Source: DASPRG01 sp963796125 (GTDB lineage Bacteria; Nitrospirota; Thermodesulfovibrionia; Thermodesulfovibrionales; SM23-35). From it: a stretch of DNA of 64,000 bases. The notes below the pieces were generated by a model. The model was not told the DNA's origin and ran no database searches. It worked only from the letters and a program-made list of their open reading frames with translations. Shown piece by piece: positions 56,885-64,000 of this stretch. Where the stretch lies: positions 1 through 64,000 of the forward strand of contig CAWCKM010000052.1 of NCBI GenBank assembly GCA_963796125.1. Reading direction: 5' to 3'. The translations under genes and the position numbers were made by a program. Each line of letters starts with the position of its first letter. The first letter of the stretch is position 1.

Positions 56885-58401
56885 ATGAATCTTACCTTAG
56901 AAAAGAAACTGTACCAATTAATAATCAGCAGGCTTGACGGTAATAATATTCATTCTCATGCCTATAGCGCAAAATTATTTCAGCTTGTTGAGAAAGGAAT
57001 TGGAGGTTTCATAATCTTTGGCGGGAAGAGAGACGAGATAAAGGAGTTCGTTATCCAAATTCAGTCACATGCGGAGATCCCCTTATTCATAGCTTCTGAT
57101 GTTGAATGTGGAGTAGGGCAACAAATCCTTGGTACAACCTTGTTTCCCTGCCAGATGGCAATTGCGGCTGCTGTTGATAAGAATAGACCAGGAGATATCA
57201 GCATTTTTGAAGATTCTCTTAAGGCCATTGCTCGCGAAGCGATAGATGTCGGAATTAATATGCCGCTCATCCCTGTTCTGGATATTAATCAGAATCCTGA
57301 CAACCCAATTGTCTGCACGAGGGCCTTCTCTGACAATCCCGAGGATGTAACATGGTTTGGCATGAAGTATATAAAAATATTTGAGGGTTCAGGGCTTATA
57401 AGCTGTGCCAAACATTTCCCAGGACATGGGGATACGGCTGTAGATTCTCACTTATCCCTTCCCGTTATAACCAAATCTTTTGAGGAATTACGTTCTGTTG
57501 ACCTTATGCCTTTTTTGAAGGCTGTCGAAGCAGGAGTCAGCAGTATCATGGTTGGACATTTAAGTGTACCGGAAATAGATTCGAAACCGGCAAGCCTCTC
57601 GGAAAAAATAATCACTGATTTGTTGAGGAAGGAAATCGGTTTTAATGGTTTAATACTCACGGATGCCCTGAATATGAAGGCCTTGAAGGATTTTGAAAAT
57701 GTTCCGGCACAATGTGTAAAAGCAGGTGCTGACATATTGTTACACCCCCTTGATGCAGACCTGACAGTCAAAGAACTTCTATCCGCTATTGAATCAAAAG
57801 AAATTACTGAAGAACAAATAGATGAAGCAATAAATCGGTATAGCGAAGGCAAAGATGAAAATCCAAAGCGCGAGAAAACAAGAAATTGATTATCAACGTC
57901 ACAGAATGCTTTCATCACAGATTACTGATATGTCCATAACACTCTTGAAAAATACCGAAGGGTTGCCAATTTTAGATCCAGATGAAGACCCATATCGTTT
58001 TAGCAGGAGAACATAAGTTTTTTGAATCTACTCCCTTTAAGAACTATTTCACAAATGTCTCAACTATCCCCTCCCCCATCCCCCTCCCTCAAGGGGAGGG
58101 GGTGAGGGGGAGGGTGGAAAATTTATTTTCGGGACGAATTGTCTTATTCGCTATTTTTACGAGTGTCGCCGCCTGGAAAGGCACCTCAGGAATAGATGAT
58201 GCTGAAAGGAAGATGATTTCAGAACTCATGAAAATCGCAGAAACCTCAATAGTAATCTCTTTTGGATGCCCCTATGTTTTGCGCTATTTTAAGGAAGCCG
58301 ATATCCTCATTGCTGCTTATGAAGCGACAGAGCAAACCCAAAAGGCTGTGATAAAGTGTTTACAAGGAGAAATGGATTTTCAAGGGGAGGCTCCCTGTTA
58401 A
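56885..58401 (+). CDS. nagZ: Beta-N-acetylhexosaminidase NagZ type (GH3), frameshifted, with repeat insertion
   Basis: This enzyme removes GlcNAc from muropeptides during cell wall recycling. The GH3 core occupies 56885 to about 57830, with KHFPGHGDTAVDSH (the catalytic His/Asp loop of NagZ) near residue 178 and the nucleophile Asp in LILTDALNMKAL near residue 258. One shift near 57842 and another near 57990 join it to a C-terminal domain ending in SFGCPYVLRYFKEADILIAAYE, which is usual for GH3 proteins. About 16 residues (58067-58114) are encoded by a CT/GA-rich repeat inserted in frame. It overlaps ampG at its 3' end. The damage could be consensus error, or the gene could be decaying. Confidence 0.8.
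58067..58114. repeat. CT/GA-rich palindromic repeat inside nagZ
   Basis: TCCCCCTCCCTCAAGGGGAGGGGG-like arms form a hairpin that encodes a PSPIPLPQGEGVRG peptide in the nagZ frame. It matches the repeat unit at 56603-56623 in style and arm sequence. The insertion keeps the local frame. Confidence 0.65.
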
Positions 58402-59648
58402 AATTTGACATTACTCCCTATCTTCAGGTATTCCGCAGCAGACGTGTTGCTGTCATAACATTTCTTGGCTTTTCCTCAGGACTCCCTTTAGCTTTGACAG
58501 GTGGTACCTTGCAGGCATGGATGGCAGTAGTCGGAGTTGACCTGCAAACCATAGGAATTTTTTCATTGGTCGGCATTCCCTATGCAATAAAATTTCTCTG
58601 GTCCCCCTTGATGGATCGTTACGTCCCTCCGTGGTTTGGAAGACGCCGGGGATGGATCCTCATTACTCAGGTAATGCTCATGTTTGGTATTGCAGCAATG
58701 GCTTTTTATTCTCCCCTGCATGTTCCCTGGGTGTTAGCTATCCTTGCTCTTTTTGTGGCTTTTACTTCTGCCTCACAGGATATCGTGATTGATGCATACC
58801 GGACAGATGTCCTGAAAGAAAGGGAGCGTGGAGCAGGGGCTGCTGTTTTTGTCATGGGTTATCGTATTGCAACGCTTGTCTCTGGTGCACTGGCACTTAT
58901 TCTATCCGATCATATCGGCTGGCAGAACACATATTTATTCATGGCGGCTGTCATGTTGATCGGCATTATTTCGACACTTGTGGGGCCAGAGCCGGAAGAA
59001 AAGGTCGCTCCTCCTCTCAGTCTTCAAGAGGCAGTTGCAGGTCCGCTGAAGGAGTATTTTTCAAGGAATACAGCCATCCCTTTACTCTTTTTAATAGTGC
59101 TCTACAAGTTAGGGGATGCCTATGCAGGTGTTTTAACAACAGCCTTTCTTATAAAGGGTATCGGGTTTTCAGCAAGCGATGTAGGGACGATAAACAAGGG
59201 ATTTGGCTTTGTCTCGGTGATTATAGGTGCTATGCTTGGTGGTTCGTTGATGGTGCGGCTCGGCCTGTTTCGTTCTTTGCTGGGTTTTGGCATATTGCAG
59301 GCAGTGTCCAATCTTTCATTTATGCTTCTTGCATGGATAGGAAAAAGTTACGGGATGCTGGTTTTTGCAGTTGGTTTTGAAAATTTCAGTGGCGGCATGG
59401 GTACAGCAGCCTTTGTTTCACTTCTTATGGCAATGTGCAATCACCGTTATACAGCAACGCAATATGCACTGTTGTCCTCTCTCGCAGCCCTCGGACGTAT
59501 ATTTATCGGCCCCACCTCTGGCTTTCTGGTTGAGTCAGTAGGCTGGGCAAGTTTCTTTTTCATTACGGCCTTAACGGCTTTGCCTGGACTGGTGCTTTTG
59601 TGGCGGCTTCGTCAGGAGGTGACAGGTCTGGGGGATAATAGGCAATAA
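58356..59648 (+). CDS. ampG: AmpG-family muropeptide permease
   Basis: This major-facilitator transporter imports anhydro-muropeptides for recycling. About twelve membrane helices are visible, along with the AmpG motifs GFSSGLPLAL, AIKFLWSPLMDRY and SASQDIVIDAYRTD. It has about 416 to 430 residues. The start is uncertain. GTG 58356 lies inside nagZ, and a CTG near 58400 follows a strong AGGGGAGG; both imply translational coupling to nagZ. The pairing of permease and hexosaminidase forms a compact recycling operon. Confidence 0.92.
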   Translation: MFTRRNGFSRGGSLLKFDITPYLQVFRSRRVAVITFLGFSSGLPLALTGGTLQAWMAVVGVDLQTIGIFSLVGIPYAIKFLWSPLMDRYVPPWFGRRRGWILITQVMLMFGIAAMAFYSPLHVPWVLAILALFVAFTSASQDIVIDAYRTDVLKERERGAGAAVFVMGYRIATLVSGALALILSDHIGWQNTYLFMAAVMLIGIISTLVGPEPEEKVAPPLSLQEAVAGPLKEYFSRNTAIPLLFLIVLYKLGDAYAGVLTTAFLIKGIGFSASDVGTINKGFGFVSVIIGAMLGGSLMVRLGLFRSLLGFGILQAVSNLSFMLLAWIGKSYGMLVFAVGFENFSGGMGTAAFVSLLMAMCNHRYTATQYALLSSLAALGRIFIGPTSGFLVESVGWASFFFITALTALPGLVLLWRLRQEVTGLGDNRQ

Positions 59649-59727
59649 ACACTATGTCATTCTAACTGGTGCATAAAATTCTTATCCACCAATCGTCATT
59701 GTGGGCAATATAGAGAAAGAACTGGAT

Positions 59728-59952
59728 TCATGATGCCTTTTCAAGGCGCTCCGCGACCCAGACTTTGATAATTGATTGTCGAGGCACACCTAAGCGTTTT
59801 GCTTCTTTATCCAATAAGTGAATCATCCATAAAGGAAAATCCACATTTATTCTTTTTTGTTCCTGTTTAAGTCTTCGAGCTTTCTTTACATTAAGGTGCC
59901 TGGAAATATCCTCGCCTTCATCAAATCTCTTGTCAAATTCTTTAGCTTTCAT
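59728..59952 (-). CDS. brnA: BrnA-type antitoxin
   Basis: This 74-residue antitoxin of the BrnA/DUF4415 kind has a C-terminal ribbon-helix-helix-like domain (INVDFPLWMIHLLDKEAKRL, then RQSIIKVWVAERLE). I choose ATG 59952 (MKAKEFDKRFDEG), which overlaps the brnT stop as is usual; 59970 is the alternative. It neutralises BrnT and in known systems represses the operon as a complex. Confidence 0.9.
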   Translation of the reverse strand: MKAKEFDKRFDEGEDISRHLNVKKARRLKQEQKRINVDFPLWMIHLLDKEAKRLGVPRQSIIKVWVAERLEKAS

Positions 59953-60202
59953 AGATATCAACCTCCTCATTCCGTGAACGTCGTACGGAAATAATCCTTA
60001 TCTTCTCACCTCTATACGTAATAACCCCTGACCAATGTTTCCCTGAAATCTTCCCGATTACCAAGTATCTCGGTTCATCGCTGGTTTTCACAGGGATCTC
60101 GATTAAATCAGGATCATCCCACAGCGCCTGGGCTTCGTAGAAGTCAATCCCATGTTTTTTCTTGTTGCTGTCGCTTTTTGGGGAGTCAAACTCAAATTCC
60201 AT
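59942..60202 (-). CDS. brnT: BrnT-type ribonuclease toxin
   Basis: This 86-residue RelE-fold toxin cleaves RNA in characterised systems. Family signatures are DSPKSDSNKKKHGIDFYEAQALW at the N terminus, the central YLVIGKISGKHWSGVITYRG and the C-terminal IRIISVRRSRNEE. It is followed by overlapping brnA. Its -10 box lies only about 10 bases upstream of the ATG, and no ribosome site is visible. Confidence 0.9.
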   Translation of the reverse strand: MEFEFDSPKSDSNKKKHGIDFYEAQALWDDPDLIEIPVKTSDEPRYLVIGKISGKHWSGVITYRGEKIRIISVRRSRNEEVDIYES

Positions 60203-60211
60203 AGTATATTA

Positions 60212-60239
60212 ATTATACCTTATTTATACCTAATTGCAA
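60212..60239 (-). promoter_or_regulatory. brnTA promoter with AGGTATAA direct repeats
   Basis: On the minus strand TTGCAA (60234-60239) and a perfect TATAAT (60212-60217) are 16 bases apart. The sequence AGGTATAA occurs twice in this stretch, 11 bases apart, and could be the operator bound by the BrnA complex. The predicted transcription start is about 3 bases before the ATG, so the message may be leaderless. Confidence 0.65.
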
Positions 60240-60434
60240 TCAGACATTTTTTGATTCTAATGCCCGAACTATGCGGGCTATTAGCCGCCAGCTGGGGTGA
60301 TTGTTAGCTGCGGTTACGAGTGTATTTCCTTTTTAAATGGTAGCTTATACCTTATTTCTCGCTGATTGGATACAGTTTACATAATTTACCTATTTTTACC
60401 ATTTATACGCAGGCTGAAGAAATGCTGACGAGTG

Positions 60435-60450
60435 CTATCAAAAATGATAG
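60435..60450. promoter_or_regulatory. Small palindrome ahead of hicB
   Basis: CTATC (60435-60439) and GATAG (60446-60450) flank a 6-base A-rich centre, nine bases before the possible hicB start codon. It could be an autoregulatory operator. The rest of 60240-60434 holds no supported gene. Confidence 0.35.
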
Positions 60451-60458
60451 TATAACCT

Positions 60459-60847
60459 ATGGGCAGACCTAAGAAATTGTTTGCGAAGGTTAAGAATAAT
60501 ATTACTATCCAATAAAAGTATTTTACAGCGAAGAAGATAAGGGTTTTATTGCTGTTATTCCTGATCTGCCTGGGTGCTCAGCCTTTGGAGAAACCGAGGA
60601 AGAGGCATTGAGAGAGGTGAAGATAGCTCAGGAATTATGGATAAAGACCGCAAAGAAAGAAGGAAGAAAAATTCCGCGGCCTTCATCAGAAAATATATAC
60701 AGCGGTAAGATACTCGCAAGGACGCCGAAATCACTTCATAAGGCGCTTATGGAAAAGGCAAAACAAGAAGGCGTAAGCCTTAACCAGCTTGTAGTCTATA
60801 TATTGTCAAGGGGATTGGAAAAGCGTGCAAATCCGATAAAGCCCTGA
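60459..60847 (+). CDS. hicB: HicB-type antitoxin, 5' end frameshifted
   Basis: The protein has a HicB-like partial RNase H fold (VFYSEEDKGFIAVIPDLPGC, then AFGETEEEAL) and a C-terminal ribbon-helix-helix-like segment (SLNQLVVYILSRGLEK). The clear part begins near 60517 without a start codon; a one-base shift near 60508 links it to ATG 60459. No hicA is seen immediately upstream or downstream, so it is either an orphan or its toxin has been lost. It opens the plus-strand accessory region. Confidence 0.75.
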
Positions 60848-61029
60848 ATCGTTGAAGCTGACAAATTTCCCATATTATACCAACCCCGTTTTTTGTCCAT
60901 ATTACCACAAAATACGGGATAAGGCTATTTTAAACGGTTTGATTTTATTGCTTTTTTAATTTTCAAGGCATACGGATTGTGCTATATTTACATCATGAAT
61001 CTGAAAAATAGAGGGGCTGTATAATTATT

Positions 61030-61036
61030 GTTGGGC
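61030..61036 (+). other. GTTGGGC box before a small cassette-like gene
   Basis: This 7-mer is the exact reverse complement of GCCCAAC, which begins the repeats at 61616 and 63646. It matches the integron R' consensus GTTRRRY and sits 19 bases before the next start codon. It could be coincidental. Confidence 0.35.
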
Positions 61037-61055
61037 CGAAAATAGGGGCAAATAA

Positions 61056-61648
61056 ATGAAGAAAATATTGAAGATTAGCGGCATATTTCTCTTTGGCGTC
61101 CTTGCCGGCGCGATCCTAATGAATCTCCTTTATATGTTTATGTGCGGCCTACTTATCGCCACATGATACGAACGGAAATAAAAACGGATCAGCAATTCTT
61201 GGCAAGCCGCGCAACTCGTGAGGGCAATAAACTCGAAGCCGCTATGCACAGGTGGTTTGTTTTAGAAATGGATTCGGAAAAAAGCCGTCATGAAAAAAGC
61301 GATAAAAAAGCGGATTCTTCATTCCTATTCCTTTTTTATATGACTTCCCTGAGAATGATGGAAGACTCAAATACAAAACAAGGAACAAAAGATTACCGAA
61401 ATGTTGTCGAAGGTATGGAGCGCGCATGGTTAGCCGCTGCTCTCGAAGACATTAATGAAAAGCAAGAGGCATCAAAACAATGGGTTAAAGCCCAAACATT
61501 GTTAGGGGAAAGCTCAGTCGAAAATACGCAGAAGCTCATTCATAATATACTGGAAAAGGAAAAGACCGCTACATACATTGAGGGCGAGAAGATGATTTTG
61601 GGAGACACAAACCAGGCCCAACAAAAAAATCGAGGCGACAGGGAATAA
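61056..61648 (+). CDS. Membrane-anchored hypothetical protein, one frameshift
   Basis: The first 36 residues (MKKILKISGIFLFGVLAGAI and on) form a signal anchor or transmembrane helix. A shift near 61142 then joins it to a soluble, charged, helical region of about 160 residues that ends at 61648. No catalytic motif is recognised. The ribosome site AGGGG lies about 10 bases before the ATG. The last 11 codons overlap the start of an attC-like inverted repeat, as is usual for integron cassette genes. The function is unknown. Confidence 0.55.
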
Positions 61649-61703
61649 GCTCGGCGGGTTTTCAGAGGCTGGTTACCCCTGCGCCTCATTTTCAGCGTTC
61701 GGC
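61616..61703 (+). repeat. attC-like inverted repeat 1
   Basis: The element starts with GCCCAAC (R''-like) and ends with GTTCGGC (R'-like). Inside, AAAAT-C-GAGGCG-A-CAGGG pairs with CCCTG-CGCCTC-ATTTT, leaving an unpaired A in one arm, the layout of attC recombination sites. It is 88 bases long, within the normal attC range. The R' box has one mismatch to the R'' complement. Confidence 0.5.
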
Positions 61704-61939
61704 GAACATGGCGGGCGACAAATGAAAATATCGCCCGCAGATTATTAATAACAGCATTAATAAAAAAGACAACAACAATGAAATCACCATCAAAAGATTA
61801 ATAAAAACATCGTGTGTCCGCCGAATGCGAGGATGAGTAATCCTGTGTTCGGCAATAGAGGACGCCGAACAAGAGGATCGACCGCACAGTGAAAACGTGC
61901 GTTCATCCTCGCATTAGACCATTATAAAAGGGGAGAAAG
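61704..61939. other. Non-coding stretch with nested inverted repeats
   Basis: No gene is supported here. GCGGGCGA and TCGCCCGC (about 61711-61738) form an 8-base hairpin. A larger structure has AATGCGAGGATGA (61824-61836) pairing with TCATCCTCGCATT (61903-61915). Inside it are TGTTCGGC/GCCGAACA (61846-61853 and 61864-61871) and CGCAC/GTGCG (61883-61887 and 61897-61901). It may be a diverged attC site or a structured RNA element. Confidence 0.5.
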
Positions 61940-63007
61940 ATGACCAAGAAAATCATAGAAAAGAAACAACTTTCATCTAAGCCGGTACCTCCGAAGAAAA
62001 TATCTGTTTTGTTATCTCACCAATAGGCAAAGAAAGCCAAAGCTTCATTCTGACTTTAAAGAAGTTCTGGATTATATTATCAAACCAGCCTTTGAAGAAT
62101 CTGGATTTAATCATAAAGTTGTACGCGCTGATGAAATCGATCGTTCTGGTTCTTTTATTAGAGACATACTCGAAAATATATATTCATCGCATATCGTCAT
62201 TGCAGACCTGACAGGCCAAAATCCAAATGTCTTTTATGAACTTGGCGTTCGTCATAGCCTGCGTCCAAGGACGATATTAATTGCTCAGAATGTTGACGAT
62301 ATTCCCTCAGATTTAAGGGAATATCGAACCATTATTTACGATACAACTGCGAAGGGCGCTGCCGCATTTAGAAAGCGCATTAAGGGAATTCTTAAATGAA
62401 ATCCACAAAGAACCGGAGCGCCATGATAATCCTGTTTTAGATAGGCTTGGCAGCATTATTGAAAACAAACTCGCTCGTGTTGAATACGAAAGAAACTCAC
62501 TGAAAGAGGAACTCTCCAAAATCTTAAGTGGCAGAACTGCACCTGTTGAAAAGCAACCGCAAAAAGGTGTGCGAAAACGATTTGAAAGACTTCTCAGTCT
62601 TAAAGGCGCGTGTAAGGCAGAACCCCTGCGGAGGGAAGTTTCTCAAGAGGGACAGAGAACTTTTCATTGCCTACAGAGCAAGGCAGTTTTAAACTTTATT
62701 TTACTTAAACAAAGGGGACAAAATTGTCGGTTTTTGGTATGTCTCTATGAGTGATGGCGCTGTAAATATAGATGAAGAACTGTCTGACATAAGGATATTA
62801 TTGGAAGCATGCTCGACCGGTCAAAATGTAAAAATTGAATTTATACTTGTCTTCAGATCCGATCTTATAAATAAAGACGAGTATCAAAAAAAGTTTAAAA
62901 AGATGAAAACCTTTATCCCCGATGCTCAAAGGAGCAACTTCAATTTAAACCTGCTCGATCCTTCTGAGCTTGAAATTTGGGAAAAAGAACTTGGACTGAA
63001 AATATAA
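61940..63007 (+). CDS. Nucleoside-deoxyribosyltransferase/TIR-like protein, multiple frameshifts
   Basis: The start has a strong GGGGAG site. The N-terminal domain, read across shifts near 61995 and 62050, contains CFVISPIGKE, VVRADEIDRSGSF, IVIADLTGQNPNVFYELGVR and a following beta strand. This is the hallmark of nucleoside 2-deoxyribosyltransferase-like proteins of the SLOG/TIR-like group, with the candidate catalytic Glu in FYELG. A helical linker (RLGSIIENKLARVEYERNSL) and an unrecognised C-terminal domain (FKLYFYLNKGDKIVGFWYVS to the end) follow across shifts near 62390, 62570 and 62690. Related domains act as nucleotide sensors or effectors in phage defence; that role is inferred here. 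Confidence 0.6.
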
Positions 63008-63145
63008 GCAAAAACATATTTAACCTTTATAAGGCCCCGCACTGTCAATAGAAAAAACGATCCTAATCGGAAATTGAATAAATTATTTCCTCAAATGTAT
63101 TAGATTGCGCAGTAAGCTCTGACTTGGTTTCCAAAAACGGCGTCA

Positions 63146-63367
63146 ATGAAAGATCTGCACAAAAAGTTAGCGATAGCATTGGGTGATTTGATTGACCGAT
63201 TAAAGCATCCGAATCAGACAAAATATCCGAACCAGAAGGTTTTTCTTGTAAAAATCGAAGATTATATCTATTCTGTGCCCTATATTGAAGATGATGAGAA
63301 AATATTTTTAAAGACAATAATACCAAACAGCAAAGCAACAAAAAAGTATTTAGGAGGGAAAAAATGA
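63146..63367 (+). CDS. BrnT-like toxin, N-terminal part unresolved
   Basis: The C-terminal half (HPNQTKYPNQKVFLVKIEDY, then SVPYIEDDEKIFLKTII) matches a BrnT-like toxin group that is always paired with a CopG/COG5304-type antitoxin. The usual N-terminal FxWxxxKN motif is not readable upstream, so the 5' part is probably frameshifted or lost. The stop overlaps the antitoxin start by 4 bases (ATGA). Confidence 0.7.
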   Translation: MKDLHKKLAIALGDLIDRLKHPNQTKYPNQKVFLVKIEDYIYSVPYIEDDEKIFLKTIIPNSKATKKYLGGKK

Positions 63368-63642
63368 AAAAAGCAAAATATTTAGATAAAGAAGAAAGAG
63401 AGTTGGCCCAGTCACTTGAAAAAGAAGAATGGGTTTCCGACCTTACTAAAAAGGAAAGGAAACAATATGAGGAGTATGCCCGCTATAGCCTGAATAAACA
63501 AAAGAGGATTAACATTAGAATGAGCGAACGGGATTTAAAGAAAATTAGGGCAAAGGCAATCGAGGAGGGAATTCCTTATCAATCCCTTATTTCAATGCTG
63601 ATTCATAAATACAATGAAGGCAAGGTATCAATTAATCGATAA
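63364..63642 (+). CDS. Ribbon-helix-helix antitoxin (COG5304/CopG-like)
   Basis: This 92-residue protein has a charged N terminus (YLDKEERELAQSLEKEEW) that wraps the toxin and a C-terminal ribbon-helix-helix (KRINIRMSERDLKKIRAKAI, then PYQSLISMLIHKYNEG). An AGGAGG site lies just upstream, inside the toxin gene. It is the expected partner of the preceding toxin. Confidence 0.85.
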   Translation: MKKAKYLDKEERELAQSLEKEEWVSDLTKKERKQYEEYARYSLNKQKRINIRMSERDLKKIRAKAIEEGIPYQSLISMLIHKYNEGKVSINR

Positions 63643-63645
63643 ATA

Positions 63646-63700
63646 GCCCAACAAAAAAATTCAGCGGATTGCTGATAGCCACCGCTGATTTTAGTCGTAA
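63646..63700 (+). repeat. attC-like inverted repeat 2
   Basis: It starts with the same 15 bases as repeat 1 (GCCCAACAAAAAAAT), three bases after the antitoxin stop. TCAGCGG (63661-63667) then pairs with CCGCTGA (63682-63688), flanked by A4 and T4 runs. The closing GTTRRRY box is degenerate or damaged (near 63693-63702). Confidence 0.45.
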
Positions 63701-63710
63701 AGCATAATAT

Positions 63711-63975
63711 ATGAAACGTATTGTTTATCACGTAATAATTCCTGCCATCATGCCGGCTCTTTTCTTGTAATAGCTTCGATACCTGTTGAAGTACTGGGAT
63801 GTCGTACACGGGGGTTAATTGCGCTGCTGATTGCTCTTCTTAGTGGTATGGCAGCATTGGGTGCTGCAATCATAGGGCTAAGGGCAGGATGCGAGGCGAT
63901 GTTTATGCTATTTGGTGGGTGGCAAGTTCACTGATTTTGACGTTACCGGTTATTGCTCTCATCATTCTGGCATAG
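63711..63975 (+). CDS. Small membrane protein, two frameshifts
   Basis: Pieces starting MKRIVYHVIIPAIMP and continuing, after a shift near 63770, with VLGCRTRGLIALLIALLSGM and AALGAAIIGLRA form hydrophobic helices. A second shift near 63880 leads to WWVASSLILTLPVIALIILA and the stop at 63973-63975. The repaired protein has about 88 residues and three or four membrane helices. The function is unknown. It directly follows the second attC-like repeat, and such small membrane proteins are common in cassette arrays. Confidence 0.55.
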
Positions 63976-64000
63976 TGATCCTGAGAAATTGCTATTTCCT

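Noticed and set aside
60264..60310. A further attC site with GCCCGAAC and GTTAGC ends
   Set aside because: The boxes do not match the consensus well and the stem is short; too weak to list.
1..64000. tRNA or rRNA genes
   Set aside because: I found no cloverleaf with a T-loop consensus and no rRNA segments in the gene gaps.

Overview
The window is a patchwork of at least three compositional zones. From 1 to about 6,950 the DNA is very GC-rich (actinobacterial in style) and holds two minus-strand genes of a restriction/defence type: an Eco57I-like N6-adenine methylase and a phospholipase-D/SNF2 helicase. Their catalytic motifs are intact but the reading frames are broken every few hundred bases. 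At about 6,950 the composition drops abruptly to a moderate level in the middle of two truncated genes, which looks like a chimeric contig joint or a very recent insertion.

From about 7 kb to 44 kb the sequence reads as one bacterial chromosome. It is diderm-like with meso-diaminopimelate peptidoglycan (MurE carries the DNPR motif). A Nitrospirota or deltaproteobacterial-type organism is my inference from the gene set and order; there is no rRNA to settle it. The layout is: a non-homologous end-joining operon (two Ku genes, LigD split into polymerase and phosphoesterase-ligase proteins); a two-CW/PAS histidine kinase and a TusA-like protein; then a complete 20-kb division and cell wall (dcw) cluster on the minus strand, mraZ-rsmH-ftsL-ftsI-murE-murF-mraY-dacA-murD-ftsW-murG-murC-murB-ddl-ftsQ-ftsA-ftsZ, with a promoter and three MraZ boxes at its head. 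HU, a thiamine-binding MTH1187-type protein, a DHH-CBS tRNA nucleotidyltransferase and a c-di-GMP signalling neighbourhood follow (GGDEF protein, GGREF protein, HD-GYP response regulator, an apparent pseudo-histidine kinase and a membrane histidine kinase).

From about 46.8 to 53.7 kb lies a visibly AT-richer, tightly packed operon of type II fatty-acid/polyketide genes: fabG, a chain-length-factor-like ketosynthase without its catalytic triad, ACP, fabZ, an intact ketosynthase, and a third ketosynthase running in frame into a CrtI-like FAD oxidoreductase. The gene content resembles ladderane or aryl-polyene type loci without matching either, and it is the best candidate here for an undescribed pathway. 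After it come polX, a deoxyhypusine-synthase-like gene and a muropeptide-recycling pair (nagZ-ampG).

The right end (59.7-64 kb) is accessory DNA: BrnT/BrnA, a HicB-like protein, a second toxin-antitoxin pair, a nucleoside-deoxyribosyltransferase/TIR-like gene, small membrane proteins, and attC-like inverted repeats that suggest a cassette array.

Single-base frameshifts occur throughout, including in essential genes (hup, rsmH, murD). Most can be repaired by one base, often in a homopolymer, so I treat them as consensus errors rather than gene decay and give whole-gene spans.
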